A stretch of 64,000 nucleotides of DNA. Source: an uncultured Lentisphaeria bacterium (lineage in GTDB: Bacteria; Verrucomicrobiota; Lentisphaeria; Victivallales; UBA1829). Position numbers and translations under genes: made by a program. The notes under the pieces were generated by a model. The model made no database searches. It saw nothing but the letters and a program-made list of their open reading frames with translations, and was not told the DNA's origin. This document shows positions 48,220 to 57,982 of the stretch, piece by piece; position 1 is the stretch's first letter; each line of letters starts with the position of its first letter. The stretch spans positions 1-64,000 of the forward strand of contig CAJKAR010000027.1 in assembly GCA_905197955.1 (NCBI GenBank), written 5' to 3'.

Positions 48220-48864
48220 ATGCTGGAGGAAGAAAAAATCTTCAAAGGGGTGCTGTTCAATCCGGGGGATCCGGAATTGAAGGCGCTGAAACTGCGTTCT
48301 CATCGTCTGAGCGCGGAGTACAGCAAATGCGATGAGAACGAGACAGAGCGCAGAGCGGAACTGATCGGACAGATGCTCGCGGCATTCGGAGAAGGAAGTT
48401 TTCTGCAGGGACCGGTCTTTTTCCACTATGGATGTCACACCAGGATCGGGAAACGCTGTTTCTTCAACTACAATCTGACCATTCAGGATGATGCTCCGGT
48501 CACGATCGGCGATGACAACAACTTCGGGCCGAATCTGACCATTGTAACGCCGCTTCATCCCATGCTGCCCGACGAGCGGCGTCTGATGCTGGACGGCAAT
48601 GGTCAGCCGAAACGGTTCTGTTACGCAAAACCGGTCAAAATCGGCAGCAACTGCTGGTTTGGCGCGAATGTGATCGTCTGTCCCGGCGTCACGATCGGCG
48701 ACGGCTGTGTGATCGGTGCCGGAAGTGTTGTCACCCGCGACATTCCGCCGCTCTCGTTTGCGGCCGGCAATCCCTGCCGTGTCATCCGCCCCCTCTCCGA
48801 AGCCGACAGCATGATCCATAAACCGGAAATCCTCGCAGACAATTCCATCATGCCTCGCGGATGA
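48220..48864 (+). CDS. Sugar O-acetyltransferase (maltose/galactoside type, hexapeptide repeat)
   Basis: 214 aa. The N-terminal helical region (about 1-65) is followed by a left-handed beta-helix: HTRIGKRCFFNYNLTIQDDAPVTIGDDNNFGPNLTI, IGSNCWFGANVIVCPGVTIGDGCVIGAGSVVTRDIP. The catalytic His is in TPLHPM. This is the LacA/Maa/NodL group, which acetylates sugars from acetyl-CoA. AACAGGGAGAATTGGG precedes the ATG. The C-terminal 20 residues are unique. It stands alone between secDF and the MoxR operon. Confidence 0.9.
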   Translation: MLEEEKIFKGVLFNPGDPELKALKLRSHRLSAEYSKCDENETERRAELIGQMLAAFGEGSFLQGPVFFHYGCHTRIGKRCFFNYNLTIQDDAPVTIGDDNNFGPNLTIVTPLHPMLPDERRLMLDGNGQPKRFCYAKPVKIGSNCWFGANVIVCPGVTIGDGCVIGAGSVVTRDIPPLSFAAGNPCRVIRPLSEADSMIHKPEILADNSIMPRG

Positions 48865-49027
48865 TGCCACGGACTTGTTTCTCAAAAAAATCCTCCGCCT
48901 TTTCTGAAAACAATATCAAAGCGGGAAATGCGTTGAATAAATCCGTCGAAATGCTCCACAAAATCGGAATCCGGCATTGAATCCGACCGCAAATGCGGTA
49001 TATTTGGGAAAAATCAAGGAGAAAGCA

Positions 49028-49969
49028 ATGCCGGATCAAGTGCTTTTTGAGAAAGTTCAGACTGCAAAAAAACAGATGAACACCGTGATCAGAGGAAAAG
49101 AGGCGGCACTGGAACTGCTCTTTGCCGCTCTGCTCGCCGACGGACACATTCTGATGGAAGATGTCCCCGGCACAGGCAAAACCACTCTGGCCAAAGCGCT
49201 TGCGCTCTCTCTTTCCGCGGAGTTCAGCCGCATTCAGTTTACACCGGATCTGCTTCCGGCGGATATTCTGGGATCGTCGATCTACTCTCCGAAGGATGGC
49301 ACATTCTTCTTCCGCAAAGGCCCCGTCTTTACGAATCTGCTTCTTGCGGATGAAATCAACCGGGCATCGCCGCGGACTCAATCCGCTCTGCTGGAAGCGA
49401 TGAACGAACGACAGGTCTCCATTGAAGGCAAGGAAATGACTCTGTCAACCCCTTTTCTCGTCATTGCGACCCAGAATCCGATCGAATACTATGGAACTTA
49501 TCCTCTGCCGGAAGCGCAGCTCGACCGTTTTGCAATCCGTCTTTCGCTCGGCTATCCGGATGAAGACTCGGAACTGCAGCTTCTCAAGGATCGGAAAACA
49601 TCCGATCCCCTGAGCACAATTCATCCTGTTCTCAGCTGTGAGGACATCCGGCGCATTCAGGAGGAGATCCGGGAAATCGAAATTGAAAATTCACTTGCGG
49701 AATACATGTTGACACTCATCCGGGCGACTCGCGAAGCACCGGAAATCCGTCTTGGAGCCAGTCCGCGCGCACTTCTGACCCTTTCCCGCTGCGCACAGGC
49801 CGCCGCATGGCTGAACAATCGCGAATTTCTCAAACCGGATGATATTCTTGCCCTTATTCAACCGGTTCTCGCCCACCGTCTGGTCCTGACGCTGGAAAGC
49901 AAACACGCAGGGATCTCCACCGCCGCGGTTCTGGAGGAGATTGTGAAAAAAATCAAGGTTCCGGTCTGA
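49028..49969 (+). CDS. MoxR-family AAA+ ATPase
   Basis: 313 aa from ATG 49028, with CAAGGAGAAAGCA upstream. Walker A is EDVPGTGKTTLAKAL, Walker B is LLADEINRASPRTQSALLEAMNE, and sensor 1 is VIATQNPIEYYGTYPLPEAQLDRF, all typical of MoxR/RavA. It is the first gene of a three-gene unit with a DUF58 protein and a transglutaminase-like protein, the widespread MoxR-DUF58-TgpA arrangement whose exact role is unsettled but seems to concern envelope or enzyme maturation. Confidence 0.93.
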   Translation: MPDQVLFEKVQTAKKQMNTVIRGKEAALELLFAALLADGHILMEDVPGTGKTTLAKALALSLSAEFSRIQFTPDLLPADILGSSIYSPKDGTFFFRKGPVFTNLLLADEINRASPRTQSALLEAMNERQVSIEGKEMTLSTPFLVIATQNPIEYYGTYPLPEAQLDRFAIRLSLGYPDEDSELQLLKDRKTSDPLSTIHPVLSCEDIRRIQEEIREIEIENSLAEYMLTLIRATREAPEIRLGASPRALLTLSRCAQAAAWLNNREFLKPDDILALIQPVLAHRLVLTLESKHAGISTAAVLEEIVKKIKVPV

Positions 49970-49974
49970 CTCCG

Positions 49975-51336
49975 ATGCGGAAATTTCTGGAAACATGCCG
50001 GCGAATCCGGAGGCGCTTTCTGGAAGGCCCTCCGTGGTTCCCCATGCAGTTCACCGTCCGGAAAGGACGCCGGATCCCCGTTACCGCTCTCATTCTTCTC
50101 TGGCTTTACGCGCTGCTCGACCGGATCCTCACGCCGCAGGGACGCATGTTTGCGGCAATTTATCTTGCCATTGCAAGCTATTCCATGATTCTTTCCCGGA
50201 GTCCGGCGGTGATTCTGTTTTTTGTTCTTTCGGGAGTTCTGTTTTTCGATCTTCTGCTGGGACTGCTCTTTTATCCCAGGATCAAAATCAGGCGGACCGT
50301 TCCCGTCAGGGTCTCACGAGGATGCGAATTCCAGATCTCCTATACAATCGAAAACGATTCACGCCGCCCCTGTTTTGACCTGACTGCGGATACCTCTCTC
50401 TATCTGAAACATCTGACAGGAATGGATTCCTCCATTCCGCGTCTGACCCTGAAAGGCAGGGAAAACGGCACCCTCTCCCGCAGATTTCTCCTGCAGAAGC
50501 GAGGTGTCTATGAACTGCCATGCCCGCTGATAGAAACCGGATTTCCTTTTCAAATCTTCAAAATAAGCCGCATGGGCAGAGAACATCAGAGAATCATCTG
50601 CCATCCGGACTTTGTACCGCTCCGCTCGCTCCGGCTGCCGGATGGAAACGCGAGAAACAATGAAAGTGTCAATTCCATCGCATCCGTGGGAGAAAGCATG
50701 GACTTCTACGGCTGCCGGGAATACCGCACCGGAGACGATCCGCGGAAAATTCACTGGGTCGCCAGTGCAAAACACGCCCAGTTTGTCGTCAAGGAATTTC
50801 AGGAGGAGAAACTCTCCTGCGCCGCCCTGATTCTCGACAATACCCTTGGAGCAAATCGGCACTCCTTCCGCACCCTTCTCCGGAATCTGTTCCTGCTGAA
50901 ACCGATCCACGGCCGGTTCGATGATTCCCCGTTCGAAGCCGCAGTTTCCCTGACGGCATCCATTGCAACTTCTCTGGCGTCCAATGAGTTTGCCGTGGAC
51001 ATCTTCGCCGCGGGGTCCGAAATCCATCATTTCCGGACCGGGCGCAATCACATGACTCGGGAGGCGTTTCTGGATCTTCTAGCGTCTCTGGAACCCGCAA
51101 AAGAGATGAACCGCTTCCGGAACATCACTCCGGAAGATATCCGTTCCATCGCCTCTTCCGGCGCGGTCTTTCTGGTCCTGCTGAGCATTGACCCTGAGTC
51201 CGAAAAACTGTACCGGGCACTGGCTGGCACAGGGGTGCCGATCCGGACCTTTCTTATCTCCTCCGCTCCGGGACCGGCATGGACCGAAACGATCCGAGCC
51301 GAAGACATCCTTCAGGGAAAGGCCGGTGAATTATGA
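49975..51336 (+). CDS. DUF58 (vWA-like) membrane protein
   Basis: 453 aa. Two membrane helices lie near residues 35-90 (VTALILLWLYALLDRI; SPAVILFFVLSGVLFFDLLLGLLF). A beta-rich extracytoplasmic part follows, then the DUF58 signature MDFYGCREYRTGDDPRKIHWVASAK (about 242-266) and a vWA-like domain (ALILDNTLGA). It is the usual partner of MoxR ATPases. It begins 5 bp after the moxR stop and overlaps the next gene by 4 bp. Confidence 0.9.
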   Translation: MRKFLETCRRIRRRFLEGPPWFPMQFTVRKGRRIPVTALILLWLYALLDRILTPQGRMFAAIYLAIASYSMILSRSPAVILFFVLSGVLFFDLLLGLLFYPRIKIRRTVPVRVSRGCEFQISYTIENDSRRPCFDLTADTSLYLKHLTGMDSSIPRLTLKGRENGTLSRRFLLQKRGVYELPCPLIETGFPFQIFKISRMGREHQRIICHPDFVPLRSLRLPDGNARNNESVNSIASVGESMDFYGCREYRTGDDPRKIHWVASAKHAQFVVKEFQEEKLSCAALILDNTLGANRHSFRTLLRNLFLLKPIHGRFDDSPFEAAVSLTASIATSLASNEFAVDIFAAGSEIHHFRTGRNHMTREAFLDLLASLEPAKEMNRFRNITPEDIRSIASSGAVFLVLLSIDPESEKLYRALAGTGVPIRTFLISSAPGPAWTETIRAEDILQGKAGEL

Positions 51337-53561
51337 ACAAGATCTCTTCCCGGACACCTCTGTTCAAAGGCTTCTCGCCCGCTTCTCTGCTGCTGAACGC
51401 GCTGCTGATTCTGCCGCCCGCCTTTTTGTATTCCATGAAGGTGGACATGCCGCATATTTTTCTGATTCCTGCAGGACTTCTGGTCATCTGCTTTCTCAAG
51501 AGAAATTATCTGCCTTATACGGACCGGCCGATCATTTACTGCGCAACAGCGGCACTGATTCTGGCGGTTGTGCCCGATATGATCGTTACAGTGGACGAGA
51601 CGCGGTTCGGACTGTTTGATCTGATGCTGCGTTCCAGTCTTGTCGTTCCGCTGCTGCTCTACACGGCGAGTCTGAGCTGCTTTTTTGCGCCGAATCCTTA
51701 CCGGACCGGCCTGACGGCGGCATTTGCTCTTGCCGCAATGCTGGTCTGTGGAGACATCTTCAACTCGCGGGATCTCTCCAACACGCTTCTGGCATTTCTC
51801 GACGAAGCTCTGCGCCGCTACCGGACCACCTATACAGCAGCGGCACTGATTCAGGCGATGGTACTTCCCTACTATTTCTGTCAGTCCAGCAGAATCATTC
51901 CTGTCGGGAAAACAAACGTAAGAAACATTGTCCGACTGCGCTTTCTTCTTCAGCTTCTCTGCATCCTTCTGATTCCGGTCTTTGCATTCGGTGCATCGAA
52001 ACTGTACTACGCAAACGCCAGATTTTTCCGTCATCTGGAGCTCTACTTCCTCCGGATCGGGATGCGCCAGGCTCAGAACCGGGAAATGATGCTTCTTTCC
52101 TCCTCGGTCAATCTGAGAGCAACTCTGCATCCGAACCTGCGCCAGAATCCGGAAAAGGTTCTCATCCGAGCCCGTTCCGAGACTCCGCCGGGGTATCTGC
52201 GCGGAGGAGTCTATACTTCGTACCAGCACGGAAGATGGACCGCGGAAAGCTCTTCCACAGAACTTCAGGCGATCCGCAGAGCCAATATTCTTTCCGACAG
52301 CACATTCACCATCCGGAATTATCCGGGAGCTCCCGCCACCGTTCCGGACAACCCACGCGCAGCTCTTGAACCGCCGCTCCGGCGCATTGAGCTCTATTTT
52401 GACGGACTCCTCACCCGCGGCACGATTCCGGCCCCGGGCAACACCTACCGTCTTGATGCCGTGGCCGATGGAGCCGAGGTCTCGGAAAACGGAATCTTTC
52501 AGCTGAAACAATGGAAACGGGATGGCGGATGCACCGTTTTCACGACAAACACCTTCCCTCAGGCCGCTTTTCAGGAACCGAAACCGGATGAAAAACTTTT
52601 CGGGGAGCTGACTCATCTTCCGGATTCCCTGCGACAACCCATGACAGCAATGGCATCCCGCATTCTTTCCGGGAAAACGATCCGGAAAAGCCGCGAAAAA
52701 ATAGATGCCGTCATCTCATTTCTGAATCGGCACTGCCGCTACTCCCTGGACTTTCGGCCGCCCCCCTGGCGCAAGTCCGATCCGGTCCTGCATTTTCTCT
52801 CCAGGGAACGGAAGGGACACTGTGAACTTTTCGCCTCCTCCGCCGCGCTTCTTCTACGCGCCATGGGACTGCCGACCCGCTATGTAACCGGACTTGTCTG
52901 CGAAGAAAAGCATCCCTACTCCCGATATTACATCGCACGCGCCGCCGATGTCCACGCATGGTGCGAAGCCTGGCTGCCGGATGAAAAACAGTGGGTCACA
53001 GTCGAAGCGACCCCCTATTCCAATGACAATCCCCTTTTCCGTTCTCAACGGGAGCGATCTCCGCTCTCAGCTCTCTTCGACCTGCTGACGCAAACCTTTC
53101 AACAGGCATTCGCCGATATTCGCCGAGGATATTTTGCCGATGCGGTTCTCACATTAATCGAATCCGCATTTCTCTTTATGAGCCGTCTGATCCGTCATCC
53201 GGCGGGTCTTCTGCTGATTGCCGGAGTTCTTCTGTTTCTCCTTCATCGAAAACTCCGGGGAAGAAAAAACAGAAGCGCAGCAACCGCCAGGACTCCACGG
53301 GAAACCAGACAACTGGCATCCGTATTCGCCACGTTTGAAAAACATCTGGCAGGGAAAACCCGACGGCAACGTCTCCCTGCACAAACACTTCAAGATTTCT
53401 ATGCGGATGCTCCAGCGGAAATCCGCTCCCTCATCTCCGAGTATGAAGCAATGCGCTACCGGGAAACACCGCCGGAGAAACAACAAATCTCCGATTTCGA
53501 ACGGAAATGCCGGAATCTTCTGAAGCAGATCCGGGAAAAGGAAATATCTCAGGAAACATGA
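51333..53561 (+). CDS. Membrane transglutaminase-like protein (TgpA type)
   Basis: 742 aa. Several N-terminal membrane helices (residues 20-230) lead to an extracytoplasmic region with a transglutaminase-like core: Cys in GHCELFASSAALLLRAMGLPTRYVTG (about residue 495), His in ADVHAWCEAWL and an acidic residue in VTVEATP, where the third residue is Glu instead of Asp. One more membrane helix (about 615-635) and a C-terminal cytoplasmic helical domain (DUF4129-like) follow. This layout is that of TgpA/YebA proteins. It completes the MoxR-DUF58 operon. Confidence 0.9.
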   Translation: MNKISSRTPLFKGFSPASLLLNALLILPPAFLYSMKVDMPHIFLIPAGLLVICFLKRNYLPYTDRPIIYCATAALILAVVPDMIVTVDETRFGLFDLMLRSSLVVPLLLYTASLSCFFAPNPYRTGLTAAFALAAMLVCGDIFNSRDLSNTLLAFLDEALRRYRTTYTAAALIQAMVLPYYFCQSSRIIPVGKTNVRNIVRLRFLLQLLCILLIPVFAFGASKLYYANARFFRHLELYFLRIGMRQAQNREMMLLSSSVNLRATLHPNLRQNPEKVLIRARSETPPGYLRGGVYTSYQHGRWTAESSSTELQAIRRANILSDSTFTIRNYPGAPATVPDNPRAALEPPLRRIELYFDGLLTRGTIPAPGNTYRLDAVADGAEVSENGIFQLKQWKRDGGCTVFTTNTFPQAAFQEPKPDEKLFGELTHLPDSLRQPMTAMASRILSGKTIRKSREKIDAVISFLNRHCRYSLDFRPPPWRKSDPVLHFLSRERKGHCELFASSAALLLRAMGLPTRYVTGLVCEEKHPYSRYYIARAADVHAWCEAWLPDEKQWVTVEATPYSNDNPLFRSQRERSPLSALFDLLTQTFQQAFADIRRGYFADAVLTLIESAFLFMSRLIRHPAGLLLIAGVLLFLLHRKLRGRKNRSAATARTPRETRQLASVFATFEKHLAGKTRRQRLPAQTLQDFYADAPAEIRSLISEYEAMRYRETPPEKQQISDFERKCRNLLKQIREKEISQET

Positions 53562-53649
53562 TTTTCGCATTGACAGCGGAAAACTCTGTATTTTCGCCGT
53601 GAACACCTGTTCAGACACTTTCATCAGTCCCGAAAAGAAAACACAATGA

Positions 53650-54738
53650 CTACTTTTTCTTGTAATAAACCCGGACGTTGCGTATCCAGACGGACAAACG
53701 GTTTCCCGATGGATTTCCACCAATGCGAATCAGTCCGGTTCGTTCCACGGGGAAGGCAAGTCCCGTCAGAATAACGCGGCGTTCCTCCCAGTCGTGAATC
53801 GGAGGCATGTAGCTCAGATAGGTTCCTTCCCCGTGTTCATGAGTTGTTCCTGTAACCAGATACACACCAGCGTGTCCGAAGTGATTTTCAACCTTATCCT
53901 GCGAACTCTTGATTTCAAATGAAAGCATGACCGCATCCTTCAAAGACTCGCCTTGTCCCAGAAGATATTCCGGGTAGGACCATCCCGGTTTTCCTTCGGT
54001 GAAGTCGGAATCAAAGCGGACACATTTCTCTTTCGGGCAGAAGGAAATTTTCATAGGTCCTCCAGCATTTTTCCGCCAGCGATTGATCTTATTTGTATCA
54101 AGCAGTTTGCTGATGCAATCCGCAAAAACCCGCTCTTCCACCTGAACCGGGAGAGTCAGAACACTGATTTTTTTCCCGTTGAATGTTCCGCCGATTCGGA
54201 AATCCAGATCCGTCTTCTTTCCTGGTGACGGAGTAAACACCCCTTCAAACGTCCGGCAGGAAAACGGTTGAAGTTCAATGCTCTCCGGAATTCCGGAAAG
54301 CGTTCCGTTCCAAAACTCCAGCGATCCCTGTTTCTTTTCAGAGGAAAGATTCCAGACCTTCAAAATCAGTCTTCCATTTTTACCAGGCATTGAAGCCACC
54401 GTTTTGTGACGAGTCACTTTGAAGTCCGCGGGATTGACATAGACATCCAGCACCACAGAGAGATCCTTTGTGGCATCCGGACGGGCATACTCGCCTTTGG
54501 CTCTTGGCTTCCGGACCGTTTTCAAATTCAGTTTACCGGAAAGATAAGCTGGATAACGTGTGGCTCTGATTTTCTTCGGCGAGCGAAGCACCTGTTCCTT
54601 TCCGAAGAGATCGGTCAGCAGATAATTGCCGGAAAGTCCGGAGAGCCGGAACTCGTTTTCAAACAGATCTTCCGTCTTTGAAACAGGAGCATGTGCGAAA
54701 TTCGCATCCAGCGGAGAGTTGCTCCAGAAGACAAGCAC
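53650..54738 (-). CDS. Secreted glycoside hydrolase, C-terminal part (gene broken by two frameshifts)
   Basis: Part 3 of a gene whose N-terminus is at 56131. The frame is open from about 54783 and has no natural start; ATG 54738 is internal. It encodes beta-sandwich domains only (DLSVVLDVYVNPADFK, GRLILKVWNLSSEKKQGSLEFW, FTPSPGKKTDLDFRIGG, and a final jelly-roll WEERRVILTGLAFPVERTGLIRIGG). One extra A in the A7 run (T7 at 54777-54783 on the plus strand) would join VDLGKK of part 2 to KITGHLLTRKDGTDVLVFW. Without that correction the catalytic barrel is separated from its accessory domains. Confidence 0.7.
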   Translation of the reverse strand: MLVFWSNSPLDANFAHAPVSKTEDLFENEFRLSGLSGNYLLTDLFGKEQVLRSPKKIRATRYPAYLSGKLNLKTVRKPRAKGEYARPDATKDLSVVLDVYVNPADFKVTRHKTVASMPGKNGRLILKVWNLSSEKKQGSLEFWNGTLSGIPESIELQPFSCRTFEGVFTPSPGKKTDLDFRIGGTFNGKKISVLTLPVQVEERVFADCISKLLDTNKINRWRKNAGGPMKISFCPKEKCVRFDSDFTEGKPGWSYPEYLLGQGESLKDAVMLSFEIKSSQDKVENHFGHAGVYLVTGTTHEHGEGTYLSYMPPIHDWEERRVILTGLAFPVERTGLIRIGGNPSGNRLSVWIRNVRVYYKKK

Positions 54739-54758
54739 ATCGGTACCATCCTTCCGCG

Positions 54759-55541
54759 TCAGCAGATGCCCGGTGATTTTTTTCCGAGATCGACCGTTCC
54801 TCGATAAACGGAATCAGCAAGCAGATAAGTCATATTTGCAATCGCGGCATAGACCGGTTTTGCGGAGGCATCACGCCGCATGATTCCCCAGTCCTTGGTT
54901 CCGTTCCGTTCGTTGTAAGGAGAAAAATAGAAAAAGTAAACCCGGTCCACTCCTTCCAGCTGAAACGCAAGCATGGATTTCGGATAGTACTCCGCCATCA
55001 GCATCTCCTGACGAGGAGAGTGCTTCCCCATCGAAACAATCTTCCCTTTGGTGCGGGAACGATTGACGTATTTTACACTCTCCTCCGTTGGACCTTCCGC
55101 ATTGCAGGAGGTTTCCGTGACATGAATCCGCAGTTTTTCCACTCCCGCCGATTTCAGGCACTCCCGGACCGAACGGATAAATGCCGGATAATTCACAGGA
55201 GCCGTATAGGTATGGACATTAAATACGTCGATGTAATCTGCGATTCCATTCTGAAAAAGCACCTTTTCATAATATCCATTCAGTCCGGAAAGGGCACCGT
55301 TCAGGACAGGTGCGCTTCGGTCTCCGGCTTTTACTCCGAGATACGCGGCTTTCTGACATGCGGCAAAATGCCATACCGGTTCCGGAGCCGATCCGATATC
55401 CGGTTCATTCCAGAATTCCCACAGAGCTTTATTCTCCTTGTGATCAGCGGCAATATGTCTCATAACATTATAGAGATCCAGCAGATTATCCGGAAGCATT
55501 CTGGAACGGGTGCGCGACCAGTGAGGTGATCCGCTGAACAA
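54759..55541 (-). CDS. Secreted clan GH-A glycosidase, catalytic part (between two frameshifts)
   Basis: Part 2. It has the TIM-barrel core with acid/base Glu in LWEFWNEPDIGSAPEP and nucleophile Glu in IHVTETSCNAEG, the paired NE and TE motifs of clan GH-A (GH39/GH5-like). Also present are YIDVFNVHTYT and VDRVYFFYFSPY. The frame is open upstream to part 1, and one extra A in the run at 55558-55560 (TTT on the plus strand) would give DLLKEKIHDSVLFSGSPHW. Together parts 1-3 make an 827-residue secreted enzyme. Confidence 0.75.
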   Translation of the reverse strand: MFSGSPHWSRTRSRMLPDNLLDLYNVMRHIAADHKENKALWEFWNEPDIGSAPEPVWHFAACQKAAYLGVKAGDRSAPVLNGALSGLNGYYEKVLFQNGIADYIDVFNVHTYTAPVNYPAFIRSVRECLKSAGVEKLRIHVTETSCNAEGPTEESVKYVNRSRTKGKIVSMGKHSPRQEMLMAEYYPKSMLAFQLEGVDRVYFFYFSPYNERNGTKDWGIMRRDASAKPVYAAIANMTYLLADSVYRGTVDLGKKSPGIC

Positions 55542-56131
55542 AACCGAATCATGAATCTTTCCTTCAGAAGATCCATGGAACGGGAAAGTCCGTTCTTCCG
55601 GTCGTAGACATCACGCTTCGGATTATAGGCTCCCCAGTAATAACGATTCCGGACATGACGGATTCCGGCAAGCACGGTCAGATCCGCCATCATTTTCACC
55701 GGATCCGTCCCTCCGAACCCTTCCGTAAAATCGCCCCCATTGTTTGCCTGTCCGGAATCCAGTGCATAAAAATCGTTTACCATCCCGACACGTTTTTCCG
55801 GGTCCGCCACTATGATGAAGGAACGCACCCCTTTAAGTTTCGGGGTTTCCAGAGAGAGCTTGTAATATCCTCTGGGAAGTTTCTTCCTGATCACCAGTTC
55901 TCCGGAACTCCACAAACCGGAATCGATCCGATTTCCTCTCCAGTCGAGAACCGTATAGCGGGCTGGAAGATATCCATCTTTCCGCAAGGAAAAGATCAGA
56001 GGCGATTTTTCCGTAAAAACCGTTCCCGGAGCTGCGGTTCTTATAAGATCAGATGCCAGCGGGACCTCCTGTGCACTGAGCAGAAAAGTAATACTTCCAA
56101 GCAAACCTGCAAACAAAGATTGAATTTTCAT
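55460..56131 (-). CDS. Secreted clan GH-A glycosidase, N-terminal part (before first frameshift)
   Basis: Part 1. The signal peptide is MKIQSLFAGLLGSITFLLSA, with cleavage after Ala-20 likely. A beta-rich domain (residues 35-110) leads into the start of the catalytic barrel (VGMVNDFYALDSGQANNGGDF, GIRHVRNRYYWGAYNPKR). Real coding ends near residue 190; the remaining 30 residues are out of frame. It lies 27 bp downstream of a pseudopilin gene, the same arrangement as the 1132-aa enzyme at 34162-37560. Confidence 0.75.
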   Translation of the reverse strand: MKIQSLFAGLLGSITFLLSAQEVPLASDLIRTAAPGTVFTEKSPLIFSLRKDGYLPARYTVLDWRGNRIDSGLWSSGELVIRKKLPRGYYKLSLETPKLKGVRSFIIVADPEKRVGMVNDFYALDSGQANNGGDFTEGFGGTDPVKMMADLTVLAGIRHVRNRYYWGAYNPKRDVYDRKNGLSRSMDLLKERFMIRFCSADHLTGRAPVPECFRIICWISIML

Positions 56132-56158
56132 CCTGCGAATCCTTTTTGTTCCTGTAAA

Positions 56159-56911
56159 TCAGAGAGAATTTCCGTTCCGTTCATGAACGGCGCCTTTCAC
56201 CGGGATCGGAGAAGTCCGCATTGCCGACTGGGACATGGAGGCCACATGCCCATCCATGAAACCATTGACCGACTTGTCGTTATGCGCCAGATGAATATTG
56301 GATTCCGCATCTCGGAGATTCACAATATTCTGTCCTCCTGCGGAGCTCCAGGTATCGGCAATCATCCAGAACTGTGTAGGAATTTTGCACTTGTGCGGCA
56401 GAAAATAGCGATATTCGGGAAAGTAAACGAAATCGCCTGTTATGTTCTTGTCGTAGGTCGGCAGAAACATGACGATACCGTAGGTCCCATAGGAAAACTT
56501 GTTCAAATTCTGAACGCGGAATCCCGTATTTTTCTCTTTCTCGCCGAACTCGTTGACCGGACAGACCATATTTGCCCATTTGACATATTCATGTCCCTGC
56601 GGCTCATACTCATTCCACCATGCAAACGGCGGATAGCCGCTCAGAGCCGTACTGAAAAAATGATAGGATCCGTAATTGCTTGTTGAAGAAGTGGGTTTGT
56701 AAGAAGTCGTCACAACCATGTATCCGTTATTGTCGTTGGAATAAAGCTGCTGTCCCTGCATGCACTGACGTTTGTTCGACGTGCAGGTAATCTCCCGAGC
56801 CTTTTCACGGACTGAACTCAGCGCTGGAAGCAGAAGATATGCAAGAATTGCAATTATTGCAATCACAACCAAAAGCTCTATCAATGTAAAATTCTCACCA
56901 CACCTTCTCAT
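56159..56911 (-). CDS. Type II pseudopilin-like protein with H-X9-DG motif
   Basis: 250 aa. The prepilin signal is MRRCGENFTLIELLVVIAIIAILAYLLLPALSSVREKARE, with processing before Phe. Cysteines in CTSNKRQC could bridge near the helix end. The C-terminus carries HNDKSVNGFMDGH, the H-X9-DG motif. Its start overlaps the stop of the upstream GntR/LacI-type regulator gene by 4 bp, and the secreted glycosidase gene follows, so regulator, pseudopilin and enzyme are one operon. Confidence 0.9.
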   Translation of the reverse strand: MRRCGENFTLIELLVVIAIIAILAYLLLPALSSVREKAREITCTSNKRQCMQGQQLYSNDNNGYMVVTTSYKPTSSTSNYGSYHFFSTALSGYPPFAWWNEYEPQGHEYVKWANMVCPVNEFGEKEKNTGFRVQNLNKFSYGTYGIVMFLPTYDKNITGDFVYFPEYRYFLPHKCKIPTQFWMIADTWSSAGGQNIVNLRDAESNIHLAHNDKSVNGFMDGHVASMSQSAMRTSPIPVKGAVHERNGNSL

Positions 56912-57963
56912 AACGGCTCTCCCTTTTTATATTTTGCAGTTGATTCTCTTTCAATAACCGTATGCTTAACAATAATCCAGTGTTTGGAAGCGGAATCATG
57001 GAGTTCGGAAAAAGCCTGTTCCACGGCTTTTCTCACGATTGCCTCCGGATTTCTGCTTACACTGGTAATACTTGGATACATGAATTCGAACATGGGATCC
57101 TCACCGATCGTCAACAGGGAAATATCCTCCGGAACCCGGTATCCGCTTTCCAGAATGGCACGAAGCGCCTGCGGTGCACACATCGTGAATACAGCGGAAA
57201 AGTTGACCTGTCCTGAAGCGAAAAGTTCCTTGAATTTCTCATAAACCTTTCGGTAATCAAGTTCATCCTCGGCAACTATGACATCAATCGGAATAAATTC
57301 CGCGTTCCGAAGTTCACAGGTATTCCGGAAACTCCGCTGGCATTTGATCTGAGTCAGTGAGATGTCCTGCTTTTCATGTATGCAGACATACCCGATTTTC
57401 CGGTGTCCCAGATCAATCAGATACGACGCCGCCAGCATTCCGATATATTCATGATCGGCGCCGATGCAGGAAAATTCGCTGTACTCATGAGTTCCAATAA
57501 AGAGAACCGGCACCGAAAGTTTCTTCAGCTCCAGAATTGTTTCCACCGGAAACTGATACGGAAGGACAAAAAAAGCATCTATCCGGCTTTTCGGAAACTC
57601 CGAAACATGAAGTTCCTTCTTGTAAATATGAATGACTAGTTCATAACCAAGTTCGCGGCTCAGTGCCAGAAATGTGTCTTCCAGCAACCCCAGCCACGGA
57701 GAATTCCAATGAGGAAGAACAAGACAGAATACCGGTTTCGCATCAGGTTTGTACGCATTGACATGCTCCGTTACGCGAGTGGCTTTCCCTTGCGACTTGA
57801 TGACAAGTCCATCACGGATCAAACGCTCCATCGCCTGCGTTACAGTCACCTGACTGACGTTGAAGCGTGACATGATTTCCCGCGACGATAAAAAACGATC
57901 CCCGGGCTCCAGGCGAATCGCCAGTGCTTTCAAATCCAGATAAAGTGTTTCCGTCTTATTCAT
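56908..57963 (-). CDS. GntR-HTH / LacI-type ligand-binding regulator
   Basis: 351 aa from ATG 57963; the frame is open for 22 more codons, which would run through the operator. The N-terminus is a GntR winged helix (FLSSREIMSRFNVSQVTVTQAMERLIRDGLVIKSQGKATRV), and the rest is a LacI/periplasmic-binding-like sensor domain (FFVLPYQF, SCIGADHEYIGMLAASYLIDLGHRKIGYVC, DISLLTIGEDP). This GntR-LacI hybrid is typical of sugar regulators such as AraR. It heads the pseudopilin-glycosidase operon and has a perfect dyad just upstream, so autoregulation is likely. Confidence 0.88.
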   Translation of the reverse strand: MNKTETLYLDLKALAIRLEPGDRFLSSREIMSRFNVSQVTVTQAMERLIRDGLVIKSQGKATRVTEHVNAYKPDAKPVFCLVLPHWNSPWLGLLEDTFLALSRELGYELVIHIYKKELHVSEFPKSRIDAFFVLPYQFPVETILELKKLSVPVLFIGTHEYSEFSCIGADHEYIGMLAASYLIDLGHRKIGYVCIHEKQDISLTQIKCQRSFRNTCELRNAEFIPIDVIVAEDELDYRKVYEKFKELFASGQVNFSAVFTMCAPQALRAILESGYRVPEDISLLTIGEDPMFEFMYPSITSVSRNPEAIVRKAVEQAFSELHDSASKHWIIVKHTVIERESTAKYKKGEPL

Positions 57964-57982
57964 TTTTACAACTGTATCGATA